Below, in pieces: positions 8,117 to 17,024 of a stretch of DNA of 64,000 nt; positions within the stretch are counted from its first letter, which is position 1, and each line of letters begins with the position of its first letter. The stretch is from Mesorhizobium ciceri biovar biserrulae WSM1271 (GTDB taxonomy: Bacteria > Pseudomonadota > Alphaproteobacteria > Rhizobiales > Rhizobiaceae), in assembly GCF_000185905.1 (NCBI RefSeq), contig NC_014923.1:4053501-4117500 (forward strand). Reading direction: 5' to 3'. The position numbers were made by a program, and so were the translations under genes. The notes under the pieces are model-generated. The model had not been told where the DNA came from. It did no database searches and saw only the letters and a list, made by a program, of their open reading frames with translations.

Positions 8117-9637
8117 ATGCCCTTGCAACGCTCGAACACAGCGGACAAGTTCATTGTGGACCGCAGGAAACGCCATCGCAACAGCGATGTCGCGCGCGCG
8201 GTGCGCAAGACGCGTGACCGTCTTTCGCAGCAGGCCGGCAATCCCGATTTCGATCGCGAACTGCTGAAGCTGCATGCCCGAGCGATGACAAGCGGCGCCA
8301 TCGCCATCCCGCTTCTCGTGCTGGCGATTGCCGCGGGTGGCCGGCTGGCCGGAATCGGCAACGAGATCGGGCTTTGGGCGCTGTTCACGCTAACCTGCTA
8401 CACTATCGTTGCCTTCATGGCGCGGCGCATAGAGCGCACTGAAGCTTCCGAGCTCAACCCTTTGCAAGCACGGCGGGAATTCCTGATCGGCCATTTCCTG
8501 TGCGGTCTCGGCTGGGCTTGGTTCGTGTGGCTTGGCTGCAGCGTCTGCGAGGTCGATCCGTTCCACATCGTCAAGGCCGTGGTGCTGTTGTTCGCCATGG
8601 CGGCGACCGCGGTGATGACCTCGTCTCTGCGCGGCGCGCTGCTGGCGACCTTTGCCGTTCCCGTGGCGCTCTACGCCTATGCCGGCGCCAAGCTATGGAT
8701 GCCGGTCGAGGCGATCATGGCCGCGCTGCTGGTCGTGTCGCTGCCGTTTCTCGCCTATGTGGCCCGTCATCTCAACCACTCGTCCCTGATGATGCTGTCG
8801 TTCCGCTCCGAAAAGGATGCGCTGATCGCCGAACTGGAGACGGCGAAATCGATGTCGGACGAAGCGCGGCGGCGGGCCGAGGACGCCAATCTGGCGAAAT
8901 CGCGGTTCCTCGCCTCGATGAGCCACGAATTGCGCACGCCGCTCAACGCCATTCTCGGTTTTTCCGAGGTGATGTCGAACGAGGTGCTGGGACCGATGAG
9001 CAATCCCACCTATCGTGACTACGCCCATGACGTGCACGAATCCGGCCAGCATCTGCTCGACCTGATCAACGAGATTCTCGACCTGTCACGCATCGAGGCC
9101 GGCCGCTACCAGCTCAATGAAGAGCCGGTGATGCTGCTTGGTATCGTCGAGGACTGCTGTCACATGATGGAGTTGAGGGCGCGCAACAAGGATATCCGTG
9201 TCGTCCAGGATTTCGAGCACGAGCTGCCTCGGCTGTTCGCCGATGAACGGGCCGTGCGGCAGATCACGCTCAACCTTCTGTCGAACGCGATAAAATTCAC
9301 CGCCACCGGCGGCGAAATCCGTGTCCGTGTCGGTTGGACGGCGGGCGGCGGACAATACATTTCGATCAAGGACAATGGCCCGGGCATACCGGAAGACGAG
9401 ATCCCGATCGTGCTTTCCGCCTTCGGCCAGGGCTCCATCGCCATCAAGAGCGCCGAGCAAGGCACCGGGCTTGGCCTGCCGATCGTGCAAGGGCTGCTCG
9501 CAATGCATGGCGGCGAGTTCGAACTTCATTCCAAGCTGCGCGAAGGCACCGAGGCGATCGCCATCTTCCCGCTGAGCCGGGTGATGGAGGAATTGCCAGC
9601 ACTGCCGACAGCAGCGGTGGCGGCTCGACGGCGGTAA
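8117..9637 (+). CDS. Membrane-bound sensor histidine kinase (PleC/DivJ-like kinase core)
   Basis: A 506-residue protein. The N-terminal half has a cytoplasmic head and several membrane helices (about residues 60-225). Then come a HisKA domain with SHELRTPLNAILGFSE (phosphorylated His about 270) and an HATPase domain with NLLSNAIKFT, DNGPGIP and GTGLGLPI. The segment LDLINEILDLSRIEAGRYQL is the form common in alphaproteobacterial cell-cycle kinases of the PleC/DivJ/PdhS group. No periplasmic sensor domain and no adjacent response regulator are seen, so the partner is unknown. A TTG lies one codon upstream of the chosen ATG. Confidence 0.88.
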   Translation: MPLQRSNTADKFIVDRRKRHRNSDVARAVRKTRDRLSQQAGNPDFDRELLKLHARAMTSGAIAIPLLVLAIAAGGRLAGIGNEIGLWALFTLTCYTIVAFMARRIERTEASELNPLQARREFLIGHFLCGLGWAWFVWLGCSVCEVDPFHIVKAVVLLFAMAATAVMTSSLRGALLATFAVPVALYAYAGAKLWMPVEAIMAALLVVSLPFLAYVARHLNHSSLMMLSFRSEKDALIAELETAKSMSDEARRRAEDANLAKSRFLASMSHELRTPLNAILGFSEVMSNEVLGPMSNPTYRDYAHDVHESGQHLLDLINEILDLSRIEAGRYQLNEEPVMLLGIVEDCCHMMELRARNKDIRVVQDFEHELPRLFADERAVRQITLNLLSNAIKFTATGGEIRVRVGWTAGGGQYISIKDNGPGIPEDEIPIVLSAFGQGSIAIKSAEQGTGLGLPIVQGLLAMHGGEFELHSKLREGTEAIAIFPLSRVMEELPALPTAAVAARRR

Positions 9638-9648
9638 TACCTCAAGCC

Positions 9649-10647
9649 CTAACCGCGTACCGCCGCAGCCATGCCCGAACTGGTCAGGGCGGCGGCCTTG
9701 ACCAGACCCGCGGCAAGGGCGGCCCCTGCCCCTTCGCCATGGCTGATGCCCAGATCAAGCAACGGGCGCAGGCCGAGCCGTTGGGCGGCGCGTGCATGCG
9801 CGGGTTCCGGCGACAGGCTGGCCAGCAGGCAATGATCGAGCGCGGCGGGATTGACGCCATGCAGTACCGCTGCGGCTGCCGTCGCGGCCACTCCGTCGAG
9901 CAGCACCGGGATCTTCTGCATCCGCGCGGCGAGGATGGCACCGGCGATCGCTGCGAACTCACGACCGCCGACCCGGCGCAGCGCCTCGAGCGGGTCGCCG
10001 AGATGGCCGCCATGAAAAGCCAGCGCCGCATCGACCACGCCGGCCTTGCGTGCCTGCATCGCCGCATCGGCACCTGACCCCGGGCCGACCCAGTCGGCGC
10101 CCCTACCCCCGAACAGCGCCGCAAACAGGGTGGCGGCGACGGTGGAGTTGCCGACGCCGAGATCGCCGAGACACAAGAGATCGGTGCCGCCGGCGATCGC
10201 TTCCATGCCGAAGGCCATGGTGGCGGCACAGCCACGCTCGTCCAGCGCGGCCTCTTCGGTGATGTCGGCGGTCGGGATGTGCAGGGCAAGATCGAAGACC
10301 TTAAGCCCGAGATCGTAGGCAATGCAGATCTGGTTGATTGCGGCACCTCCGGCGGCGCAAAGTTCGACCGCGTTGGCGGTCGCCGCCACCGGCCGTGGCG
10401 AAATGCCGTGGCGCGTGACGCCGTGATTGCCGGCAAAGACCGCCATCAGCGGTCTTGTCACCGCGGGCGGAGCCCGCCCGCTCCAGGTGGCCAGCCAGGC
10501 GGCGATGTCCTCGATGCGGCCAAGCGAATTGCCCGGTTTGTCGGCCTTGGCAAACAGCGTGCGCACGCGGGTCTCGGCTGCCGTGTCGGCCGCCGGCAGA
10601 TTGGCCAACAAGTTGCGAAAATCGTCGAAAGGCAGTGCGCTGGTCAT
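9649..10647 (-). CDS. cobT: Nicotinate-nucleotide--dimethylbenzimidazole phosphoribosyltransferase
   Basis: A 332-residue CobT/CobU-type enzyme that makes alpha-ribazole phosphate for the lower ligand of cobalamin. Family motifs seen are KPGNSLGRIEDIAAW (N-terminal), FAGNHGVTRHGIS, LGDLGVGNSTVAA and LGISHGEGAGAALA, whose Glu (about 305) matches the catalytic base. Start uncertain: ATG 10647 is used, ATG 10662 is five codons upstream, and neither has an ideally spaced Shine-Dalgarno. It converges on the histidine kinase gene. No other cobalamin gene is near. Confidence 0.93.
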   Translation of the reverse strand: MTSALPFDDFRNLLANLPAADTAAETRVRTLFAKADKPGNSLGRIEDIAAWLATWSGRAPPAVTRPLMAVFAGNHGVTRHGISPRPVAATANAVELCAAGGAAINQICIAYDLGLKVFDLALHIPTADITEEAALDERGCAATMAFGMEAIAGGTDLLCLGDLGVGNSTVAATLFAALFGGRGADWVGPGSGADAAMQARKAGVVDAALAFHGGHLGDPLEALRRVGGREFAAIAGAILAARMQKIPVLLDGVAATAAAAVLHGVNPAALDHCLLASLSPEPAHARAAQRLGLRPLLDLGISHGEGAGAALAAGLVKAAALTSSGMAAAVRG

Positions 10648-10822
10648 CTTGTTATCGATCATTCCCTGGAGTTGGTAAGCGGCATAGCCGCCTTGCGGGG
10701 TTGGCACAACCTCTGGGATGATGGGCCTGCATTTGCCGCAAAGCCGGCCCCGAAGGGCGCAATCGCGAGGGCTTGCATTGGCTTTGCCGTTGCACCATGT
10801 GGAGGTGGAACAAGGATTGCGG

Positions 10823-11077
10823 ATGGAAGCCCAAGAGAAAGTCATGACGGCCATCGAATCCCCGTGCATCCTGGTCTGCTCGATCGACATGAAAACCGGC
10901 TTCTGTTTCGGGTGCGGCCGCACGCGCGAGGAAATCGGCGCCTGGATCGGGATGACGCCGGAAACGCGCCGCAGCGTCATGGCTGAATTGCCGGCCCGGC
11001 TGGAAACGGTCGAGCGCCGGCCGCGCCGGGAAACGCGCCGCACCCGCATGGCGCGCGAACGCGACGCGCTGTCGTGA
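10823..11077 (+). CDS. DUF1289 small cysteine-rich protein
   Basis: An 84-residue protein with the DUF1289 core SPCILVCSIDMKTGFCFGCG; the cysteines at 15, 19, 28 and 31 could bind metal. WIGMTPETRRSVMAELPAR follows, then an Arg-rich tail. DUF1289 proteins are widespread and short; function not established. Start ATG 10823 has CAAGGA upstream and is preferred over an in-frame start at 10718 in the cobT upstream region. The next gene begins 7 bases after its stop, so they are probably cotranscribed. Confidence 0.87.
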   Translation: MEAQEKVMTAIESPCILVCSIDMKTGFCFGCGRTREEIGAWIGMTPETRRSVMAELPARLETVERRPRRETRRTRMARERDALS

Positions 11078-11084
11078 GGTGCGG

Positions 11085-11789
11085 ATGAGCCGGTTGTTCT
11101 GGATATTGATGGCCGCGATCGGGGTGGGAGCAGTCCTGCTCATGCTCAACGATTCCGCCGGCAGCACCCTCGGCGTGGAGAACAACGATTTCAGCCGGCT
11201 GATCTGGCTCGGCGCCTTTGGCGCCCTTATCGGCGCCGGCCTGCTTCGCTCGGGCCGACCCCTGGGCGCCATGGCCCGCAACTTAGGCGCCTGGGCGGCC
11301 ATCGCGCTCGCGCTGATCGCCGGTTACCAGTATCGCTATGAGCTGCAGGATGTCGCCAGCCGGGTGACCGCGGGCCTTGTTCCCGGCAGCCCGCTGGCCC
11401 TGGGTATCGAAGACGGTCACGCCACCGTAACGCTCGACAAGGCGGACAATGGCCATTTCGAAGCGCGCATCCTGGTCAATGGCAACCCCGTCCGGGCCGT
11501 GGTGGATACCGGCGCGACCAGCACCGTGCTGACGTCCGAAGACGCACAAGCCGCCGGATTCAATCCAGCGGCGCTCAACTACACCATACCGGTTTCGACC
11601 GCCAACGGCATGGCACGCGCCGCGGCCGTGAAAACCGATCAGATTGCGATCGGCGGCATCACGCGCAGGGATATGTCGGTGATGATCGCCGCACCCGGCA
11701 TGCTCAGTCAGAGCCTGCTCGGCATGAACTTCATCGGTTCATTGTCGGGTTTTGACGTGCGCGGCGACCGCATGATCCTCAGGGACTGA
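11085..11789 (+). CDS. Membrane-anchored retropepsin-like aspartic protease (TIGR02281 type)
   Basis: A 234-residue protein. Three hydrophobic segments (about 4-20, 38-55, 66-81) precede a single-domain retropepsin fold with the active-site motif VDTGATSTVLT (D141-T-G-A-T), a central VSTANGMARAA loop and a terminal LLGMNFIGSLSGFDV. Retropepsin-like proteases of this type work as dimers, probably on the periplasmic side. A GTG two codons upstream (11079) is an alternative start. The substrate is unknown. Confidence 0.87.
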   Translation: MSRLFWILMAAIGVGAVLLMLNDSAGSTLGVENNDFSRLIWLGAFGALIGAGLLRSGRPLGAMARNLGAWAAIALALIAGYQYRYELQDVASRVTAGLVPGSPLALGIEDGHATVTLDKADNGHFEARILVNGNPVRAVVDTGATSTVLTSEDAQAAGFNPAALNYTIPVSTANGMARAAAVKTDQIAIGGITRRDMSVMIAAPGMLSQSLLGMNFIGSLSGFDVRGDRMILRD

Positions 11790-11799
11790 TCCCCGAATC

Positions 11800-12798
11800 T
11801 CAAGCCGCTTCGGCTGCCGCTCCGCCGAGCTCGACGGCCGCGAAAGCCGCCTTCAGCACGTCCGGGCCGGCGCCGGGTTTTGTCGCGTCGGTGGACAGGA
11901 TCTGCCGGTAGCGGCGCGCGCCGGACAAGCCATGGAACAGTCCGACCATGTGGCGGGTGACATGTCCAAGCCGCCCACCCTGCTCGATATGACGTGCCGC
12001 ATAGTCCGCCATCGTATCGATCAGCGCGGCGAAATCGAACGGCTCGGACTGGACGCCGTAGAAAGCGGCATCGACGCCAGCCAGAATGCCGGGCGTGTGG
12101 TAAGCGGCGCGGCCAAGCATGGCGCCATCGACATGGTCGAGATGCGCCAACGCCTCTTCGATCGTCTGAATGCCGCCATTGATGCCAATGAATTCGTTAT
12201 GTTTTCTAGCCTTCAGCCGATAGACCCTGTTGTAGTCGAGCGGCGGGATGTCACGGTTTTCCTTGGGGCTCAGCCCTTCCAGCCACGCCTTGCGCGCATG
12301 CACCCACAATGCGTCGGCGCCGGCGTCGAAAACCCCATCCGCCAGCGCATCGAGGGCCGGCTCCGGATCCTGCTCGTCGACGCCGATGCGGCATTTGACG
12401 GTCACGGGAATTGTCACCGCCGCCTTCATCGCCGCGACACAGCCGGCAACGAGGTCCGGCACCTTCATCAGGCAGGCGCCGAACGTGCCCGACTGGACGC
12501 GGTCTGACGGACAGCCGACATTGAGGTTGATCTCGTCATAGCCAAAGGCCTCGCCGATGCGCGCCGCCTCGGCAAGTTTTTCGCGATCCGAGCCGCCGAG
12601 CTGCAGCGCGACCGGATGTTCTGACGCATCGAAGCCGAGCAGACGCTCGCGTGCGCCATGGATGACGGCGTCGGCCACCACCATCTCGGTGTAAAGCAGC
12701 GCATGGCTCGACAGCTGGCGGTGGAAGAACCGGCAATGCCGGTCCGTCCAGTCCATCATGGGCGCTATGGCTACCCTAAACCTTTGATAATCTTTCAT
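11800..12798 (-). CDS. dusA: tRNA-dihydrouridine(20/20a) synthase DusA
   Basis: A 332-residue flavoprotein reducing uridines in the tRNA D-loop. The TIM-barrel start RVAIAPMMDWTDRHCRFF and the motif NLNVGCPSDRVQSGTFGACL (catalytic Cys 96) mark the DusA branch, as do GRAAYHTPG and GLFHGLSGARRYRQ in the C-terminal part. dusA is a known insertion target for a class of integrases; here the 5' end looks intact and no integrase is next to it. It converges on the aspartic protease gene with a 10-base gap. Confidence 0.95.
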   Translation of the reverse strand: MKDYQRFRVAIAPMMDWTDRHCRFFHRQLSSHALLYTEMVVADAVIHGARERLLGFDASEHPVALQLGGSDREKLAEAARIGEAFGYDEINLNVGCPSDRVQSGTFGACLMKVPDLVAGCVAAMKAAVTIPVTVKCRIGVDEQDPEPALDALADGVFDAGADALWVHARKAWLEGLSPKENRDIPPLDYNRVYRLKARKHNEFIGINGGIQTIEEALAHLDHVDGAMLGRAAYHTPGILAGVDAAFYGVQSEPFDFAALIDTMADYAARHIEQGGRLGHVTRHMVGLFHGLSGARRYRQILSTDATKPGAGPDVLKAAFAAVELGGAAAEAA

Positions 12799-13040
12799 GC
12801 TTCATAACTTCGACAGGTTGGATCGCGTCGTACGGGCTCTATCACGCGCCATGATAGGCCCAAGCCGCAAATCGGCGGATGACTGGCCGGCGCCACGGCG
12901 TGGGGCGTCGAATACCTCAATCGCAGGGTAGCGTATAGGTCGACCTGGCCGGAATTGCCAACGCGTCGCCTGCTTTCGATGCCTGGGCGGAGGACGGAAC
13001 CCTCCAGCTTCGTATGACGGTGTCTGCGCCAACGATGTGG

Positions 13041-15023
13041 CTAGGAACTGGGAAGGCCAGCCCTCGACAGCATCTCAAGGAACCGGGAATGATGATGATC
13101 CTTTACATAGCGCGGCACAAAGCCAGGGCAGACGTTGCTCAGATTGAGATGCGGAAGTTGTGACAGACAATGGTGGATGGCCCGGGACGCTTCTTCGTTG
13201 TTTCCGGTGGCCGACGCGGTCGCGGCCCAATAAAGGGCGCCGCGAACGAAGCCAGGCTTTGTCCTGACCACTTTGCGGGCGGCTTCGAGCGCCCGCTGGT
13301 TGTCTCCGCCAGCGAAGAGCGCCACAACCAGGCCGTGGTGGCGCCAGAAGTCGATGACATCGTGCGTTCCGAGCCGGATTGCTTCGTTGGCCTCACGCAC
13401 CGCTTCGTCGACCTGTCCGCGCAACGCAAAGAGCATCGAAATATCGCCGTGGCCAGTCGGGTAGCTTGGGTTGAGGCTGATCGCGTGGCGGCATTCGGCG
13501 ATCGCCTCGTCGATGCGACCGCAACTTTCGAGAGCGAACGACAGAATACATCGGGCAATTTCATCGTCCGGTACCGCCCGCACTGCGGCTTCCGCAAGCT
13601 CGACCGCACGCTCGATCACCCCACGCTCCCGAGGCAGCGCACCAAACGCCACGCCCATGGATATTACGATCGAGAGCGTCCGCTTTGCACGGGCATTGTC
13701 GGGACCTATCGAGAAGGCCCTCTCGGCAAGCTCTATCCCGACCAAAAGTGAGTCCCGAGTCATCTCAAAATATTTCATGAGGGCTTCGTTCACCAGCCTG
13801 CGCACTTCAGGGATCCCTGGCGGGCTTTTGTCTCGAACCTTCCAGTTGGTCAGTTGAAGTTCGAGGATCACGGCAAGAACAACAGATTGTGCGATCCTGT
13901 CCTGGAATTCGAGCGCGTTCTCGGAGTGGCCGTCGAACTTCTGGGCCCAGACATGGTGGCCGCCGGCGGCATCGACGAGCTGGGCATTCACCCTCAACCC
14001 ATTGCCGGATCTCTGGACGCTGCCGCTGAGCATATATCGCGCCCGGAGTATCCCTGGTGTCTTGGCTTCTTCGCCTGGGCCGCTCTTCTCGGGCGGAAGC
14101 GCGGCGAGCACGACATAGTCGGCCACTTCGGAGAGGGCTGTCGTGATGTCCTGGACAAGTCCCTTTGCGAAGAAGTCGTCGCCTTGCTTTCCGGTCAGAT
14201 TGACGAAGTCGGCAACGCTGATGGACGGACGCCCAAGGCGCTGGCTGGACGGAACACTATTTGTCGACTGCACATTTGAAGCGTCGTCGGCGGCGAGCAA
14301 CAGAGATTGCCAAAGCGCCCGCGTTTCAGGGCCGGCTTCGACGCCGAACTCCTTCTTCAGCATGCTTCTGCAAGCTTCGTATGTCCTGATTGCCCTGTCG
14401 CGTTGGCCACATGCGAGCAGCAATTCCATCTTGAGCCGGTAGGATTCCTCCCGTGTCGGTTCCATGGTCAGAATACGATCGGCCAGGATCAGCCCGGCAT
14501 CGGGGTCGACGAGACGGGCCAGTTTTTCGAAGGACTCAAGCGCGCGGCCGAGCAGCCTGTCGCGTTCCGATGTGATCCAGTCATCGAACGTATTGCTTCC
14601 CAGATAAAGCCCGTCGAGGAAGGGCCCGGTGTAGTTCGCCAAAGCCTTCGCGAGGTCCTGGGCGGAACGGGCCGAGAGACCCGTTTCGAACTTCTCCACG
14701 TCGACTTGAACCAGCTCTGGCCTCAGGGCGATCAACTCACCGCTGGAATGGATGAGATCCACCCCCTCTCGCGCCAGATCCTGGCGCAGGACACTGAGGG
14801 CCTGGCGAAGGCTGTTGCGCGAATGTTCAGCGTCGCTGTCGCCCCATAGGAGGTCAGCCAGCCTCTCCCGCGTCGCCGCCATGCCCGGACACCGGGCCAG
14901 ATAGGCGATGATTGCCGGCCCTCGTTTCCCGGTCAGCCGAAGCGGACCGGCCGTTTCATTTTCAATCCGGAAACCGCCGAAGAGTGAGATTCTATTTGCA
15001 GCGCCGCTGTCCTCACTTTGCAT
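13041..15023 (-). CDS. SARP-like transcriptional regulator with BTAD, TolB-like and TPR parts
   Basis: A 660-residue regulator. Residues about 12-105 form an OmpR-like winged helix (RLTGKRGPAIIAYLARCPG, RERLADLLWGDSD, NSLRQALSVLRQDL). Residues about 110-245 are a bacterial transcriptional activation domain (VDVEKFETGL, LACGQRDRAIRTYEACRSM). Residues about 270-400 resemble the TolB-N-like domain (MLSGSVQRSGNGLRVNAQLV), and the rest is TPR-like helices. In rhizobia this layout is also seen with adenylate cyclase domains, which are absent here. It is divergent from the EamA transporter gene with 151 bases between, a likely target. Ligand unknown. Confidence 0.85.
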   Translation of the reverse strand: MQSEDSGAANRISLFGGFRIENETAGPLRLTGKRGPAIIAYLARCPGMAATRERLADLLWGDSDAEHSRNSLRQALSVLRQDLAREGVDLIHSSGELIALRPELVQVDVEKFETGLSARSAQDLAKALANYTGPFLDGLYLGSNTFDDWITSERDRLLGRALESFEKLARLVDPDAGLILADRILTMEPTREESYRLKMELLLACGQRDRAIRTYEACRSMLKKEFGVEAGPETRALWQSLLLAADDASNVQSTNSVPSSQRLGRPSISVADFVNLTGKQGDDFFAKGLVQDITTALSEVADYVVLAALPPEKSGPGEEAKTPGILRARYMLSGSVQRSGNGLRVNAQLVDAAGGHHVWAQKFDGHSENALEFQDRIAQSVVLAVILELQLTNWKVRDKSPPGIPEVRRLVNEALMKYFEMTRDSLLVGIELAERAFSIGPDNARAKRTLSIVISMGVAFGALPRERGVIERAVELAEAAVRAVPDDEIARCILSFALESCGRIDEAIAECRHAISLNPSYPTGHGDISMLFALRGQVDEAVREANEAIRLGTHDVIDFWRHHGLVVALFAGGDNQRALEAARKVVRTKPGFVRGALYWAATASATGNNEEASRAIHHCLSQLPHLNLSNVCPGFVPRYVKDHHHSRFLEMLSRAGLPSS

Positions 15024-15174
15024 TTGCTATCCCAGCCTGACGAAATCCTAACTCAAAACTAACGCTTCGCAACAGTCGGCCTTCGCGCTCAAGCGCTGCC
15101 GTAACGGCAGGCTGTTTAGGCTTTGCTAAATTAAGGCGACCAAGTCAACGAAAGGCTTGGTTCGAGGGGGGCGC

Positions 15175-16173
15175 GTGTCCAGGACAAGAGCCAATTTGCT
15201 GCTGCTGTTTGCAGCCGCTTTGTGGGGCTTCGGCAATGTCTCGCAAAAGATGGTGCTTGTGCATCTCGACGCGCTGAGTGCTGTGGGTCTGCGATGCCTG
15301 ATCGGCGGGCTGCTTGTGCTGCCCTTTGTCTTCATGGAGAAGCGGCTTCCGCTCGGGCCGGACTATTTTTCCAGCTTGGCCAAGGTGGGCGCGCTGTTTG
15401 CCATCTCCATCACGCTCCAGCAGCTTTGCTATCTCGGGGCCTCCGTCACCAATGCGAGCTTCCTGGTAAGCACGGCAACGGTAATGACACCGCTGGCCGC
15501 CTGGTTTCTCGTAGGCGAACGTCCGACAGCGAGTCTTACAATCGCCGCCGGATTGACCCTTGTTGGAGCCCTGCTGTTGTCGGATGGGATAGCCGGGTTC
15601 AGCAGTGGCGATCTTACCGCTGTGCTCTCGGCTGCCTGCTATGCGCTCTGGGCAGTCGAGCTGGGCCGGCACATGCAGGTGCATGCGCGGCCGTTCACCG
15701 CTGCCGCGACACAGTTCTTCGGCGCCGCAGCCTTCGCCCTGCCGCTCGGTGCAATGCAAGGCAATCTGTCGCTGGCCGCCGCATTCGCAGCCGGCCCGGA
15801 ACTGGCGATCCTCGGCGTGTTCTCCACTGCGATTGCCTTCGGCATACAGACGGTTGCCCTCCGCTTTACGCCGGCCAGCCACGCCGCCGTGATCGTCAGC
15901 GCAGAAAGCGTTTTCGGGGCGCTGGGCGCGGCAATCTTTCTCGGCGAGCGGAGCTCGTCCGCGAGCGTCTTGGGTGCCGGCATCATCCTGGGTGCCATCC
16001 TGTCCGTTGCAATGTCGAACCGAGCGCCGCAGGCACGCACGTCCTTGCGAACCGCTTCGGTTCAACCCTTCGACGCGGCCCCTGCCTTTGCAGCTGCCGC
16101 CGCAAATTGGGCGGGCGATCGTCATCCCAACAATTCAGGTCCAGTGGAGGAATGTGATGGCCCTTGCCGGTGA
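15175..16173 (+). CDS. DMT superfamily (EamA) transporter
   Basis: A 332-residue protein with about ten membrane helices in two EamA repeats (LLLFAAALWGFGNVSQK at the start; IAFGIQTVALRFTPASHAAV in the second half, followed by ESVFGALGAAIFLGER). GTG 15175 was chosen because GAGGGGG lies 4 bases upstream; a TTG at 15157 is also in frame. The last 50 residues after AILSVAMSN form an unusual soluble tail for the family. It is divergent from the SARP-like regulator, which may control it. Substrate unknown; EamA proteins often export metabolites. Confidence 0.88.
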   Translation: MSRTRANLLLLFAAALWGFGNVSQKMVLVHLDALSAVGLRCLIGGLLVLPFVFMEKRLPLGPDYFSSLAKVGALFAISITLQQLCYLGASVTNASFLVSTATVMTPLAAWFLVGERPTASLTIAAGLTLVGALLLSDGIAGFSSGDLTAVLSAACYALWAVELGRHMQVHARPFTAAATQFFGAAAFALPLGAMQGNLSLAAAFAAGPELAILGVFSTAIAFGIQTVALRFTPASHAAVIVSAESVFGALGAAIFLGERSSSASVLGAGIILGAILSVAMSNRAPQARTSLRTASVQPFDAAPAFAAAAANWAGDRHPNNSGPVEECDGPCR

Positions 16174-16222
16174 TGCGAAACGTATTCCAGACCCGGCCGG
16201 ACTTGTCGCGGGGGCGCAGTGA
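16156..16222 (+). CDS. Possible 21-residue coupled small ORF
   Basis: ATG 16156 follows a strong GGAGGA site with 5-base spacing and reads MALAGDAKRIPDPAGLVAGA plus Q before TGA. That stop overlaps the ATG of the next gene (TGATG at 16220-16224), the arrangement used for translational coupling. It overlaps the tail of the EamA gene by 18 bases in another frame. It could be a leader peptide or simply a start for re-initiation; no homolog is recognised. Confidence 0.35.
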
Positions 16223-16922
16223 TGGATGCGCGGACAATCCTTCTTCCGGTCGCACATTTGGTATCGGCGCTTCGCGCCCGCATGAAGGGACCGGGCGGCT
16301 ACTACAACAGCGGCAATGCGCTCGGCCTCATTGTCGGTCTGGCGATCCAGATTGCCACCGCGCCGGTCGGCCTGCATGAAGGAAGCAGCGTCACCATGGC
16401 GGTGATCGAATATTTCGCTGGCAGCCATGGCACTGTTGCGCTGACCTTGACCACCCTGGTCTTCTTCTGGGGCGGCGAGGCCTATCACCGGGCCTGGGCA
16501 AGGCCGGATGCTCCCGATCCCGCCCTCAACCGTCTGGGCGACTTCCTGTCGGGCCTGGGTGCGATCGGGCTCGGCATTGCCCTGTTGCTGCTCGGCGATC
16601 CACTGCTTGCGGCGACCTCCGGCCTGCTGCATGCGCTGGGCAAATTCGGCAGCACCTTTCACAGGCCCGGCACGCCAATTCCGATCTGGCCGGCCGCTTG
16701 GCCCGATCCGTTCCGCAGTGCGGTGCTCGCCAGCCGGTTGCCGCAATGCTGGCGACGACAGTGGCCCTCGCCCGCGCTTTGCCTGAGGTCTGGTGGAGCG
16801 GCTCTTTCGCGGCCCTCGCCATGCCACTGACCTTGCTCGGCTGTTATCTCTTGTGGACCAAGGCCGATCTGCTGCTCTTCGGCGTGGGCACCAAGGCCAC
16901 CCGCCAGATTTCCACATGTTGA
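16222..16922 (+). pseudogene. Multi-pass membrane protein with an apparent frameshift
   Basis: From ATG 16222 (GTG 16219 also possible) the frame encodes membrane segments LGLIVGLAIQIATAP, TVALTLTTLVFFWGG and GLGAIGLGIALLLLGDPLL. After about base 16720 this frame becomes Arg/Ser/Pro-rich and stops at 16830. The frame starting one base earlier continues sensibly with MLATTVALARALPEVWWSG and MPLTLLGCYLLWTKADLLLF to a stop at 16922, with GC-rich third positions only in that part. So one base appears lost (or two gained) at about 16715-16745. Either a decayed gene, a sequencing error or two overlapping genes; family not recognised. The next gene encodes a VWA protein. Confidence 0.6.
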
Positions 16923-17024
16923 ACCCGCTTTTTGAAACGACCGGATGTCGAGATGGAGAATGACATGTTTGGCAGTGTGTATCATCAGGACGCCGGCCCC
17001 CCACCCTTTCGCGAACGGGTGCGG

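Noticed and set aside
10648..10822. Cobalamin riboswitch upstream of cobT
   Set aside because: No B12-box-like or adenosylcobalamin-type conserved bases were found in the 175-base gap.
12799..13040. Possible small gene or integrase attachment remnant beside dusA
   Set aside because: The 76-codon frame there looks random and has no ribosome site; dusA keeps a normal 5' end and no integrase or duplicated dusA end is seen.
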